Below are positions 18,394-27,602 of a stretch of 64,000 nt of DNA, in pieces. Positions within the stretch are counted from its first letter, which is position 1; each line of letters opens with the position of its first letter. The DNA is taken from positions 62,001 to 126,000 of the forward strand of contig NZ_JAKIKQ010000002.1 of assembly GCF_023284045.1 (NCBI RefSeq), in the 5' to 3' direction. The DNA is from Shewanella kaireitica. GTDB lineage: Bacteria > Pseudomonadota > Gammaproteobacteria > Enterobacterales > Shewanellaceae. The position numbers and the translations under genes are program-made. Below the pieces are notes generated by a model. It did no database searches. It was given only the letters and a program-made list of their open reading frames with translations, and was not told the DNA's origin.

Positions 18394-19959
18394 TTACAAG
18401 CCATAGCTGTAACTTGAGCCTAACCCCAATGGCAAGCCTATTGACCAATAAAGCAGTAACCAAGCACTCCAAATTGCCATCAGTGCCAAACTAAACGGTA
18501 ACATCATCGAGATGAGTGTTCCAATACCGATATTCTTCACATAGCGCTGACAATACACCACTACTAATGGGAAATACGGCATTAACGGCGTAATGATATT
18601 AGAGCTTGAGTCACCAACCCTGTAGGCAGCTTGGGATAAGTCAGGACTGATATTAAGCTGCATCAACATTGGAACTAACACAGGCCCTATTAACGCCCAT
18701 TTAGCTGATGACGAACCAACAAACAAGTTAACAAAACCAACCAGAATGATCATACCGACGACAGTCACTTCGGCTGGTAAGTTGAGTGCTTTAAGGCCAC
18801 TAGCGCCCTCAACAGCAATTAATGCCCCTAGGTTAGATGCCGAGAATGCAGCGACAAACTGCGCACAGAAAAATGCCATTACTATGTAGTGCGACATGCC
18901 GCTCATCGATTTAGACATGGCCTGAACAACATCACTTGAGTTTTTAAAACTGCCCGTGATGTAACCATATACAAGACCTGGCAACATAAAGAAAATAAAG
19001 ATCAGCGGTACAATAGATTGCATTAGTGGTGCACTAAAGCTGGTTAGCGAACCATTACTATCTCTAAGCGTGGAATTCTCTGGAAAGGTTAAAGAGAAGA
19101 AGCCTACAATAGCGATTAGCATGACTAATGATGCACTTCTAAACGCTTTCATCTCTGTCGGCGTCACTTCATCCATAGCAGGCAGATCAACTTCGTCACG
19201 ATTGACTTTATGAGTCCGATTTAGTCTAGGCTCAAGCACTTTATCTGTTAACCACCAAATAAGCAGCGTAATAGGAATACAAGAAGAAGCGGCAAAAAAC
19301 CAATTATTCAGAGGGTTGACCGAAATACTTGGGTCAACAATCTGCGCTGCCGATTGCGTAAAACTTTGCAGTAGTGGATCGATGCCTGATGGAATAAAGT
19401 TAGCGCAAAAACCACCCGATACGCCAGCAAAGGCTGCGGCGATACCTGCTAACGGGTGACGCCCCACCGTAAAGAAGATAACGCCAGCAAGAGGGATAAC
19501 AACTACATAGCCAGCATCTGTTGCGGTATGAGAGATTATGCCGACCAATACAACAGCTGGAGTCAATAGTTTAGCTGGGGTGACTTTTAGCATCTGCTTG
19601 AGTGCTGTATTGATGAAACCTGAATGCTCGGCAACCCCAACACCTAGCATGGCAACAAGCACTACGCCTAAAGGGGCAAACGCGGTAAAGGTGGTCACCA
19701 TCGAGGTTAGAAAGTGAGTAAGCGCTTCTGCACTGAGTAAGTTATTAACGACTATCGGACTGTCGGTACGAGGATCTATCGCATCAAAACTGACACCCGA
19801 CAATAAGGCTGATAAGCCCCATACTGCAAACATCAATATTAAAAATAACATCGCAGGGTCAGGTAACTTATTACCGACACGCTCAATTCCATCGAGTGCC
19901 TTTCCCAGCATTCCTTGCGGCCCTTCTTCAGCGAGTGCCTGTTTATCTGCTTTCATCAT
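18394..19959 (-). CDS. AbgT family transporter
   Basis: A 521-aa inner-membrane protein of the AbgT family, named for E. coli p-aminobenzoyl-glutamate import; other members are proposed to export sulfonamides. Landmarks are the N-terminal IERVGNKLPDPAMLF, HTATDAGYVVVIPLAG, GFCANFIPSGIDPLLQ, and the C-terminal GSSSAKWALIGPVLVPM and GDSSSNIITPLMPYFPL segments with their Ser/Asn-rich re-entrant hairpins. It is convergent with the flavocytochrome c. A 12-bp inverted repeat sits in its leader. Substrate is unresolved; a carboxylate used or made by the neighbouring reductase is one possibility. Confidence 0.88.
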   Translation of the reverse strand: MMKADKQALAEEGPQGMLGKALDGIERVGNKLPDPAMLFLILMFAVWGLSALLSGVSFDAIDPRTDSPIVVNNLLSAEALTHFLTSMVTTFTAFAPLGVVLVAMLGVGVAEHSGFINTALKQMLKVTPAKLLTPAVVLVGIISHTATDAGYVVVIPLAGVIFFTVGRHPLAGIAAAFAGVSGGFCANFIPSGIDPLLQSFTQSAAQIVDPSISVNPLNNWFFAASSCIPITLLIWWLTDKVLEPRLNRTHKVNRDEVDLPAMDEVTPTEMKAFRSASLVMLIAIVGFFSLTFPENSTLRDSNGSLTSFSAPLMQSIVPLIFIFFMLPGLVYGYITGSFKNSSDVVQAMSKSMSGMSHYIVMAFFCAQFVAAFSASNLGALIAVEGASGLKALNLPAEVTVVGMIILVGFVNLFVGSSSAKWALIGPVLVPMLMQLNISPDLSQAAYRVGDSSSNIITPLMPYFPLVVVYCQRYVKNIGIGTLISMMLPFSLALMAIWSAWLLLYWSIGLPLGLGSSYSYGL

Positions 19960-19987
19960 TCAACCTATCTGTTATCAGTCAAGTTTT

Positions 19988-20034
19988 CGAGTTCGATAAG
20001 TCTAATCATAGCTAACGAACAGTTATCGAACTCG
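19988..20034. promoter_or_regulatory. Inverted repeat in the leader of the AbgT gene
   Basis: CGAGTTCGATAA (19988-19999) and TTATCGAACTCG (20023-20034) are perfect 12-bp complements separated by 23 nt, 29-75 bp upstream of the AbgT start. It can form a hairpin in the leader or serve as a two-site operator. A T-run follows on the plus strand, where no gene enters. Confidence 0.4.
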
Positions 20035-20153
20035 TGCTTTTTTTATAACCTAACAGGATAAAGCTTAAGTCTGTAGCCAAACTTAAAAGTAGCAAATAAA
20101 TGAAGAATAGAGGATTGGTCAAGACTGAATGGAACAGAATTTTTTGCTTATAA

Positions 20154-20184
20154 AAAAGCCCTGTATCATCAACACAGGGCTTTT
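20154..20184 (-). terminator. Rho-independent terminator of kdsA
   Basis: An 11-bp stem AAAAGCCCTGT / ACAGGGCTTTT with a T-run in the minus-strand direction, 35 bp past the kdsA stop. Confidence 0.9.
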
Positions 20185-20218
20185 GTCGCGAGAACTCTCT
20201 CGCTGGAAACAGTAAAAC

Positions 20219-21109
<891 letters not shown>

Positions 21110-21137
21110 TTATTCATATTAATTCGTACCTGCAAGT

Positions 21138-22406
21138 CTAGCTTGCAACTAGCTGCAGGAGTTGGCCACACATCCATGCCATATAAGTGCCTAAAGCATA
21201 GCCCAACACAGCTAGAAGCACACCCACTGGCGCCAAAGCCGGGTGGAATGCAGCGGCTACTACAGGTGCTGAAGCCGCGCCACCGACATTCGCTTGGCTG
21301 CCCACCGCCATATAAAACAGCGGTGCTTTTATCAGTTTAGCCACAATCAACATGAAGCTTGCATGGATCAGCATCCAAATCATACCAATTGCAAAGTACC
21401 AAAGGTTATCTGCATCGAACAGTTTTGAGACATCCATGTGCAAACCAATGGTCGCAACCAAGATATACAAGAAAACCGTGGCCACTTTAGATGCACCCGC
21501 CGCTTCTAAATGACGAACGGGACTGAACGACATCGCTAAACCAATGGTGGTTACCGTGACGATTAACCAGAAGAATTTAGACGTTAAGCTGTAATCGCGG
21601 GTCCAAGGATAATTTGCTTCAAAGAATGGACCTAGGAAGTCGGCGACCACATGGGCAAGACCGGTAATACCAAATCCAATCGCTGCAATCATCATCAAAT
21701 CATTGAGGCTTGGGATACGCGCATTCTCGGCGTGGTATTTCTCTACCTTCTCTTTTAAAGCTTCTAAAGCTGATGTATCTGCGCCAGTTTTAGCGTCAAT
21801 CTCTTTCGCTTTTGAGGCCATAAATAGCAGCACTGCCATCCAGATATTCGCCACGATAACGTCTACCGTTACCATGATTGAAAATATATCGCCGCCCGCT
21901 TCATAGATCTCTTTCATTGCTGCTTGGTTGGCACCGCCGCCAATCCAACTACCCGCTAGGGTTGTCATTCCGCGCCATACAGCTTCCGGGCCGGTGACAC
22001 CAAGTACCTCTGGGTTGATACTCGATATGATCAATAACGCAATTGGACCGCCAATCACAATACCGACAGTACCAGTTAAAAACATGATTATCGCTTTCGG
22101 GCCAAGCGATAAAATAGCTTTTAGATCGACACTTAAAATAAGTAACACTAAGCAAGCGGGAAGTAGATAACGTGAAGCGACAAAATACAGCTTTGAGGTA
22201 TCACCATCGATAATATTAAAAGTATTGAGCAATGATGGTAAGAAATAACACATCAACAATGCTGGAATGAAAGTATAAAACTTCTTCCAGAAATGGTGGC
22301 TGCTGTTACTGGTGTAAAATACAAACCCCAGCACAACCGCTAAAATGCCAAGCGCTGTGGCATCATTGGTGACCAATGCACTACTGATCGAATCGGAACT
22401 ACTCAT
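21138..22406 (-). CDS. DUF819 family membrane transporter, copy 2
   Basis: A 422-aa paralogue of the protein at 12900-14132, with the same landmarks: an early ALGILAVVLGFVFYTSN segment, the WRGMTTLAGSWIGGGANQAAMKE region (key Gly-Ser-Trp-Ile-Gly-Gly-Gly-Ala-Asn) and the late VGSQANVGGAASAPVV loop. About ten to twelve membrane segments. It carries an extra charged, helix-forming loop around residues 190-215 (ALEALKEKVEKY). It lies between sirB1 and kdsA on the same strand, with a hairpin GCCAAGAC/GTCTTGGC at 21089-21108 before kdsA. Substrate unknown. Confidence 0.85.
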   Translation of the reverse strand: MSSSDSISSALVTNDATALGILAVVLGFVFYTSNSSHHFWKKFYTFIPALLMCYFLPSLLNTFNIIDGDTSKLYFVASRYLLPACLVLLILSVDLKAILSLGPKAIIMFLTGTVGIVIGGPIALLIISSINPEVLGVTGPEAVWRGMTTLAGSWIGGGANQAAMKEIYEAGGDIFSIMVTVDVIVANIWMAVLLFMASKAKEIDAKTGADTSALEALKEKVEKYHAENARIPSLNDLMMIAAIGFGITGLAHVVADFLGPFFEANYPWTRDYSLTSKFFWLIVTVTTIGLAMSFSPVRHLEAAGASKVATVFLYILVATIGLHMDVSKLFDADNLWYFAIGMIWMLIHASFMLIVAKLIKAPLFYMAVGSQANVGGAASAPVVAAAFHPALAPVGVLLAVLGYALGTYMAWMCGQLLQLVAS

Positions 22407-22535
22407 TTTACCCTATCCCCCTGATAGTGGCTGTATTGTAATAACAATACGTTGCCTAGTTATTATTCTTTTTGTTCAATTTGTTGGTTTAGTAATGGTG
22501 TATTTGTACACTCTAATACTGATAGCTGTGTAACG

Positions 22536-22565
22536 AAAAAAGAGCCATTCGGCTCTCTTTTTTTG
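22536..22565 (-). terminator. Rho-independent terminator of sirB1
   Basis: Stem AAAGAGCC / GGCTCTCTT with a 4-nt loop, with A-tract and T-tract on either side. On the minus strand it ends in a T-run just past the sirB1 stop. Confidence 0.8.
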
Positions 22566-22568
22566 CGC

Positions 22569-23360
22569 TTAATGGAACGTTTCGACGTTCTCTTTAAGCT
22601 CTTTCAATTGCATCTTTACCAGCTCAATGACAGGGTCATGCGGACTGTTATCGACAAAATGTTTTAAATCAGCTGTCGCGACGCTAATACAACCCAACTG
22701 CTGGGCAATAAAGGCTCGTTCGCGGTTGAGGTTGAGATCTTCCGGGTGCCACTGCAGCAGCAAATTACAGCACTCCATCGCAGGTTCAAATTTGTGCGCG
22801 ACAATACTGCCCGCTTTCATCTCATGGATCATGCGTGACACTATGCGCTTTACTGACGCTGGTTTTAGGTAACTTGGTTTAAATGCGGCCGCATTACCTA
22901 GCTCACCACGTACTAAAATATGCAGTTGGTGTTTGCTCAACTCATTGCCAGTGAGAGGATCAATATAGCGAATCTCATCGTCAATTTGACTCAGAAGCAC
23001 CGTTTGTCCAGGTAAAAGCAATGGCTCTAACTTAAGATCCAACTGCTTTGCCAACAACATCAACACAGTGGCTAGCGTGGTGCTATTGCCCTGTTTTGAT
23101 GTCATGCACTTACCGAGATCTGCCGCTTCCGCACTGTAATAAGCTTCACGCGCACAGAAACCCAAGTCATTATAAAACCAGTTCAGTAATGCTTTTAATC
23201 GGTCATGCCTGTCAACCACATAAAAGCTTAATACCGAACCTGCCAGCTCAAGCCAAGCCCAATTAGCATTTTTTTCTTTAGAAAAGCCCAGATGTTCTGC
23301 AACATCAAAGGCTGTTTCTGGTAATTGAATAGAATCGTTAAGTTTCAAGTGAGTCTTCAA
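22569..23360 (-). CDS. sirB1: SirB1 family protein (transglutaminase-like, TPR-containing)
   Basis: A 263-aa cytoplasmic protein of the SirB1 family: an N-terminal transglutaminase-like core and C-terminal helical repeats around 190-260 (ALAAQLGCISVATADLKHFVD-like; key LGCIS). Function is unestablished despite the original naming from Salmonella invasion gene regulation. It starts with TTG, overlapping the TGA stop of sirB2 (TTGA), so the two are translationally coupled. In many gammaproteobacteria sirB2-sirB1 follow prfA-prmC and precede kdsA; only the kdsA side is kept here. Confidence 0.85.
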   Translation of the reverse strand: MKTHLKLNDSIQLPETAFDVAEHLGFSKEKNANWAWLELAGSVLSFYVVDRHDRLKALLNWFYNDLGFCAREAYYSAEAADLGKCMTSKQGNSTTLATVLMLLAKQLDLKLEPLLLPGQTVLLSQIDDEIRYIDPLTGNELSKHQLHILVRGELGNAAAFKPSYLKPASVKRIVSRMIHEMKAGSIVAHKFEPAMECCNLLLQWHPEDLNLNRERAFIAQQLGCISVATADLKHFVDNSPHDPVIELVKMQLKELKENVETFH

Positions 23361-23752
23361 CCTAATAAAACTGCTTGCTTAAACACAGCCAGTTTCGCGG
23401 CGTAAACCACCCAACCAAGTGCACCTAATGCGGCAAATACTTTAAATAATTTATTACGATTAGCCTTAAGAGCGATAGTCGCTAGCAGGATATAAGCAAC
23501 CACGGCACTGAGTTTTTCTGTCATCCAAGGATCAACAAATGGATACTGTTTAATAGAAAAACACAAAATCAAACCAGATAGCAGCAGGAAGGTATCGATA
23601 ACGTGCGGCGCAATTTTAACGAACTTTTTGTCCATTATTGGCGACTGACGTAAATGAAGCGAAAAACGCACAATAAAAAACAGCACACTTAACGCAACAA
23701 ACGTCATGTGAGTATGCTTAAACACAGGGTATAAACTATAAAAAGTTTCCAT
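23357..23752 (-). CDS. sirB2: SirB2 family membrane protein
   Basis: A protein of about 131 aa with four hydrophobic segments, matching SirB2: start METFYSLYPVFKHTHMTFV, a central APHVIDTFLLLSG and VDPWMTEKLSAVVAYILL. Start 23752 places the family N-terminus correctly; an in-frame ATG at 23776 would add eight residues. It is coupled to sirB1. No hemA, prfA or prmC gene lies upstream; instead there is a non-coding 1 kb stretch. Function unknown. Confidence 0.85.
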   Translation of the reverse strand: METFYSLYPVFKHTHMTFVALSVLFFIVRFSLHLRQSPIMDKKFVKIAPHVIDTFLLLSGLILCFSIKQYPFVDPWMTEKLSAVVAYILLATIALKANRNKLFKVFAALGALGWVVYAAKLAVFKQAVLLG

Positions 23753-24204
23753 GATTTTAGGTCTTTTAGCCGACAAAGGCGCTAGTGTACCCGATCCCCT
23801 TAACCATAACCAATATCAGCGAATAGTATTGAGTAGAAGCGCGCAAATTTTAACCTTAGCATCGATATTGTAACGTGCTTAGAAGCAAACGAGTTGGCGG
23901 CATGCTGTCATTTATTGGCCCGAGCAGATCAATATTAAGTTTTATCTAGCTAACTATGGCTTTCACTTACGCTATTAATACAGGTTCTGGGTAATAAAAT
24001 TGTTAGCCATACCCAAAGCTTTAAACCGAACGAGTATTGTATTCAAATACTAAGTAACTTAGATAGCTATGTGCATTTAGCTAACTCTTCATCAACTACC
24101 TTTAGCAAGTAGATAAAAATTCACAGATAGCAAAGTCAGTTTTCTTGATGAGCTAACGCTCAGCACTTCATCAAAAATGTGTCTGCACCGATGTCGAACT
24201 ACAG

Positions 24205-24509
24205 CTATTTACCAAAGCCTAAAAAAGTATAGCGAGAGTTGGCATAAAAAATATTGGTCGTTTTGTCTGCTAACTCTGCTTGAATTTTGATATTCCACCA
24301 CTCGCTACTTTATGTAAAATATCCGGAACGACAGCATTTGGTCCACGATGCGATTCGTAAATTACGTCCAAAGTTGCACTCAGGTTAAAGACTTGTTCAT
24401 AATATGCAAAATCTTTTTGGAGGATTAATCAGCCTCTAAAACTGACTTAACGGCATCGACACAAAAAACAGAAATACCTATCAATATCAATAGCTAAAAC
24501 CGAATACCA
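24205..24509 (-). pseudogene. Decayed gene for a small exported protein
   Basis: Between sirB2 and metR about 1 kb (23753-24767) holds no intact gene. On the minus strand, pieces in different frames read like one exported protein: ATG at 24509, a hydrophobic leader LLILIGISVFCVDAVKS (from 24493), then after a frame change FAYYEQVFNLSATLDVIYES and HRGPNAVVPDILHKVAS, then after another shift WWNIKIQAELADKTTNIFY and ANSRYTFLGFGK followed by a stop at 24205. The alternating hydrophobic/aromatic end resembles an outer-membrane or lipid-binding beta strand pair. An imperfect hairpin (24144-24174) follows. The family is not recognised. The rest of the gap, 23753-24140, shows nothing I can support. 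Confidence 0.4.
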
Positions 24510-24670
24510 TTTACCTAATTAATGCCTCTCTACAGCCTTCTAAAATTTAGCCAGATAACCTATTCAGAAAAAAGCCAAACTATTTAATTGCATATTGTAT
24601 ACCCTTTGGTGTTAAAATGAATATAATTCAGACACACTCTTCTGGATTAAATGGTTTCAACTTTAAAAAT

Positions 24671-24694
24671 AGGCATCTGGACGTCTAGACGTTT
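24671..24694. promoter_or_regulatory. Tandem met boxes, MetJ operator of metR
   Basis: Three head-to-tail 8-mers match the MetJ consensus AGACGTCT: AGGCATCT (6/8), GGACGTCT (7/8) and AGACGTTT (7/8). They lie 74-97 bp upstream of metR. MetJ with S-adenosylmethionine represses methionine genes, and metR is a known MetJ target in E. coli. Confidence 0.8.
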
Positions 24695-24767
24695 ACTATG
24701 ATAGTCTATTTCATCGCAACAGAAATGAATTCAAAAGCAACATGAGAAAACTTCATGTGAGGATAAA

Positions 24768-25670
24768 ATGATAGAGCTTAGACATTTACGTACATTAGTT
24801 GCCCTAAAGGAAAGCGGAAGTCTCGCAGGTGCTGCGAAGAAACGCTTTGTCACACAATCGGCACTGTCTCATCAGATCAAGGAACTTGAGACAAGGATTA
24901 ATTCAGCCATTTTTGTGCGAAAGAGTAAGCCATTATCTTTCACTCAAGAAGGCTCTAGATTGCTAAACCTTGCAGAAGACATTTTACCTAAGGTCATAGA
25001 GACCGAGTTTGATCTAAAGAAGGGTCTTGAAGAAGGCGATAATAAGCTGGGCGTGGGAATTGAATGCCACAGCTGTTTCCGCTGGTTAATGCCAGTAATG
25101 GAGCAATTTAGGCAGGAATATCCTCAGGCAGATCTAGACCTATCAAGCCGTCACTTATTTGATTCATTGAATGCACTTGAGTTGGGTGAACTAGATGTTG
25201 TGCTAACTTCTGATCCTGTGCCAGGACAATCAATTGCTTACCAACACCTTTTTGACTTTGAAGTACGACTTGTCGTGGCCAATAATCACCCGCTTGCCAA
25301 TGAAGAGTTTGTCACGCCAAAGCAACTCGAAAACCTGCCTATTTTAAGCTATCCAGTCGCGCTAGAACGATTGGATATTTATCGCCATTTTATGGAGCCT
25401 GCTGGCATTCAGGCGGGGGCTGTCATCAAATGTGACCTCACCATGATGTTACTACAACGCATTGCCTGTAAAGATGGTATTGCGGCATTGCCGAACTGGT
25501 CAATCAGTGAAAGCCACGGCCTAAACCTAGCTAGCATAAAACTGGGTCCTGACGGGCTTAAAAGGCCATTATTTGGTGCCTATCGTAGAAATGGTTCAAA
25601 TGCCCGTTTAGCACAGCATTGGTTAGAAATGGTTGCTAAAGAGGGAATTGAAAAACAAAAGCTCAAATAG
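24768..25670 (+). CDS. metR: LysR family regulator of methionine biosynthesis MetR
   Basis: A 300-aa LysR-type activator with helix-turn-helix in residues 1-60 (IELRHLRTLVALKESGSLA; QSALSHQIKELE) and an effector domain with the MetR-diagnostic IECHSCFRWLMPVME (about 97-111), plus YPVALERLDIYRHF and GIAALPNWS. MetR senses homocysteine and activates metE, metH and related genes. ATG 24768 follows GAGGAT. Upstream MetJ boxes indicate methionine repression. In enterics metE is divergent from metR; here the upstream side is only the decayed region, so its targets lie elsewhere. Confidence 0.92.
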   Translation: MIELRHLRTLVALKESGSLAGAAKKRFVTQSALSHQIKELETRINSAIFVRKSKPLSFTQEGSRLLNLAEDILPKVIETEFDLKKGLEEGDNKLGVGIECHSCFRWLMPVMEQFRQEYPQADLDLSSRHLFDSLNALELGELDVVLTSDPVPGQSIAYQHLFDFEVRLVVANNHPLANEEFVTPKQLENLPILSYPVALERLDIYRHFMEPAGIQAGAVIKCDLTMMLLQRIACKDGIAALPNWSISESHGLNLASIKLGPDGLKRPLFGAYRRNGSNARLAQHWLEMVAKEGIEKQKLK

Positions 25671-25698
25671 AACGACTTGATCACCAATCAATCGATAT

Positions 25699-25726
25699 AA
25701 AAAAGCCTGCTAAATGCAGGCTTTTA
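25699..25726. terminator. Bidirectional terminator between metR and HDOD gene
   Basis: A stem of AAAAGCCTGC pairing with GCAGGCTTTT and a short AT loop, between convergent genes. Confidence 0.88.
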
Positions 25727-25732
25727 TTAACT

Positions 25733-26461
25733 CTATAATGGTCTTAATAAGAGGTTTCGTTTAGCTAGCGTTCGTCTAAGTACTAAACCTGGCGACGCTG
25801 CGTTATGAGTTTGTCGCAAATTATGAGCAATCAAAAATTCATCACGTAGCTCGTCATCTAACCCTAGAGACTCAAAAGCTTCCATCGTCAGTGTCTGCTG
25901 CTGATTTTCAAGAATACCCTTAAGCACACTAAGTGAATAAGGCTTATCGACTTCACTATTTAAATATGCGAAGGCAGTCAGCGCGATAATGTCTCCAAAC
26001 ACACTAAACAGCGCTAGAGTTTGCACTTCATCAGGGCTGATATCAAAACTATTCATCTGGTACAGAGTATCGACCGCATCAGTTGCAATGGCCTCAGTTA
26101 ATGCCCAGTAACCGTGAACCAGTTTTTTATAGGGTTCTTTTAACTCGTCGAGTCTTTCCTTCAAATAAAAAGTAAACGCATAACGGTAAATATTCACCTG
26201 TCCAAGCCTAACTAAAGCATCCTTCAATGAACGATTTTTAGCTGACTGAGCAGAGATTTGATTTGCCGTACTGCTGCGCCACAATAAGTGTGCAGATAGC
26301 GCCGGATCTGACGAAACAATGTCAATGACATTTCGAATATCACCATCAGCTATGATGGCCTTTTTTAATGGGATAAGTATCCCTCTACGGCCAATTACCT
26401 GCTCTTCATTGCCGATAATCGCGCGTACTTGAGTAAATACCTGCTGCTCAAGATCTGTCAT
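25733..26461 (-). CDS. HDOD domain protein
   Basis: A protein of about 242 aa matching the HDOD domain (a metal-independent relative of HD phosphohydrolases): IPLKKAIIADGDIRNVIDIVSSDPALSAHLL followed by LKDALVRLGQVNIYRYAFTF carries the usual 'D-P-x-L' and 'a-I-x-x-L-G' pattern (key Asp-Pro-Ala-Leu; Leu-Val-Arg-Leu-Gly). The catalytic His-Asp pair of HD enzymes is absent. HDOD proteins often act in signalling. Start 26461 (MTDLEQQ) was chosen because AAAGGT lies upstream and the longer frame to 26524 is AT-rich leader. The 340 bp after it (26462-26801) holds nothing I can identify. Confidence 0.75.
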   Translation of the reverse strand: MTDLEQQVFTQVRAIIGNEEQVIGRRGILIPLKKAIIADGDIRNVIDIVSSDPALSAHLLWRSSTANQISAQSAKNRSLKDALVRLGQVNIYRYAFTFYLKERLDELKEPYKKLVHGYWALTEAIATDAVDTLYQMNSFDISPDEVQTLALFSVFGDIIALTAFAYLNSEVDKPYSLSVLKGILENQQQTLTMEAFESLGLDDELRDEFLIAHNLRQTHNAASPGLVLRRTLAKRNLLLRPL

Positions 26462-26801
26462 TTGAAACGTTAAACCTTTTATTATATTTATATATATGCT
26501 CAATCTGTTAATAACTCTTAACAATCAGCATTTGGAGCTAAGCTCTCTGCCCCTAGCTTAACAAGTTTCAGCCATTTTTTGCGCATTAAATTTAGTTTAG
26601 TGAATAAATCTGTGATTCCAATAACAATCCAAATAAAGACTGTGTCAAAGGCAGGAATCCCAGGAAATAGGCTGAGTAAGACCTAATAATTAGTGAGTTC
26701 ATGGGCTTAGTTGCATTTCTAATCCAGCAACCAAGGATCAAGTTCACTATTTTGGCTATTTTTCAGCTGATAACACTCAATATCGCTATATCGAGTTCAA
26801 G

Positions 26802-27395
26802 TTAAGCACTGTCGATATGGTGATTAATAGCTTCAGCTAATACTCGGTAACCACTGTCATTAAGATGGATGGTATCGGATTTTTTACTTGGGCTGCCCAG
26901 CAGCTCACTAAGCGTTTCTTCCAATAAGACCAGTTGATATTCCTGCGCTAATTCTGCATAGATAGGTGAAGGAGTAAGAAATAGGCTTTTCTTTGGCACC
27001 GCAATCAACAGAACTGTGGCTCCTTGAGATTGCGCCAGTTCTATCATTGCTGCCAAATTACGTTTAGTGTCAGCCAGAGGATGGTTTCTTAGAAAATCAT
27101 TGCCCCCTTCAAGTAAAATAAGCAGCTCGGGAGAATGTTTCGCTAATATCCCAGGTAATCTCTTTAGCCCTTTACTGGTTGTTTCTCCAGATATACCAGC
27201 ATTGATAACCGTCAAGTGACTCATCTCAGCGAGTTGAGCGGGATAATCAGCCCCTTTGCTAGCTCCAACACCGGCAGTTAAGCTATCCCCAAAAGCGACA
27301 ATGGTAGCGCCTGATGATAACAGTGGCACCCGTGCATCTTGGCAAGATTGTAGTAGGAATATAAACGGTAATAAAAGCAGTAAACGAAAATTCAT
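26802..27395 (-). CDS. GDSL/SGNH-family arylesterase, lipoprotein
   Basis: A 197-aa SGNH hydrolase of the TesA/arylesterase type. Block I is FGDSLTAGVGAS (about 35-46, catalytic Ser in GDSL), block II has Gly in NAGISGETT, block III is GGNDFLRNHP (Asn), and block V is DTIHLNDSGY (catalytic Asp and His). The N-terminus MNFRLLLLLPFIFLLQSC is a lipoprotein signal with Cys18 as lipid anchor, unlike E. coli TesA, which is a soluble periplasmic enzyme. It hydrolyses short or medium acyl esters at the membrane surface; physiological substrate unknown. Monocistronic. Confidence 0.88.
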   Translation of the reverse strand: MNFRLLLLLPFIFLLQSCQDARVPLLSSGATIVAFGDSLTAGVGASKGADYPAQLAEMSHLTVINAGISGETTSKGLKRLPGILAKHSPELLILLEGGNDFLRNHPLADTKRNLAAMIELAQSQGATVLLIAVPKKSLFLTPSPIYAELAQEYQLVLLEETLSELLGSPSKKSDTIHLNDSGYRVLAEAINHHIDSA

Positions 27396-27545
27396 ATCAG
27401 AAACCCGCCCAATAAAAAGATGCTGGTGACTAGCATAAAGGCTCTCCCTATAAAAATGAATGCTTACTTAGATCTTTGCTTCAGCTAGTCCTTATTCGCA
27501 AGCTGGCATCCTAGCTTTAACTACAGTTCTACACTGTTAAGCACA

Positions 27546-27576
27546 AAAAAATCGCTGATGCATAACAACAGCGATT
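27546..27576 (-). terminator. Rho-independent terminator of lgt
   Basis: The stem AATCGCTG / CAGCGATT has a T7 tract in the minus-strand direction, 27 bp past the lgt stop. Confidence 0.8.
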
Positions 27577-27602
27577 GCTTCTTACCTTAAATAGACCAGA
27601 TT

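Noticed and set aside
24601..24670. A divergent metE promoter beside metR
   Set aside because: No metE gene lies on the opposite side; the next DNA is the decayed region.
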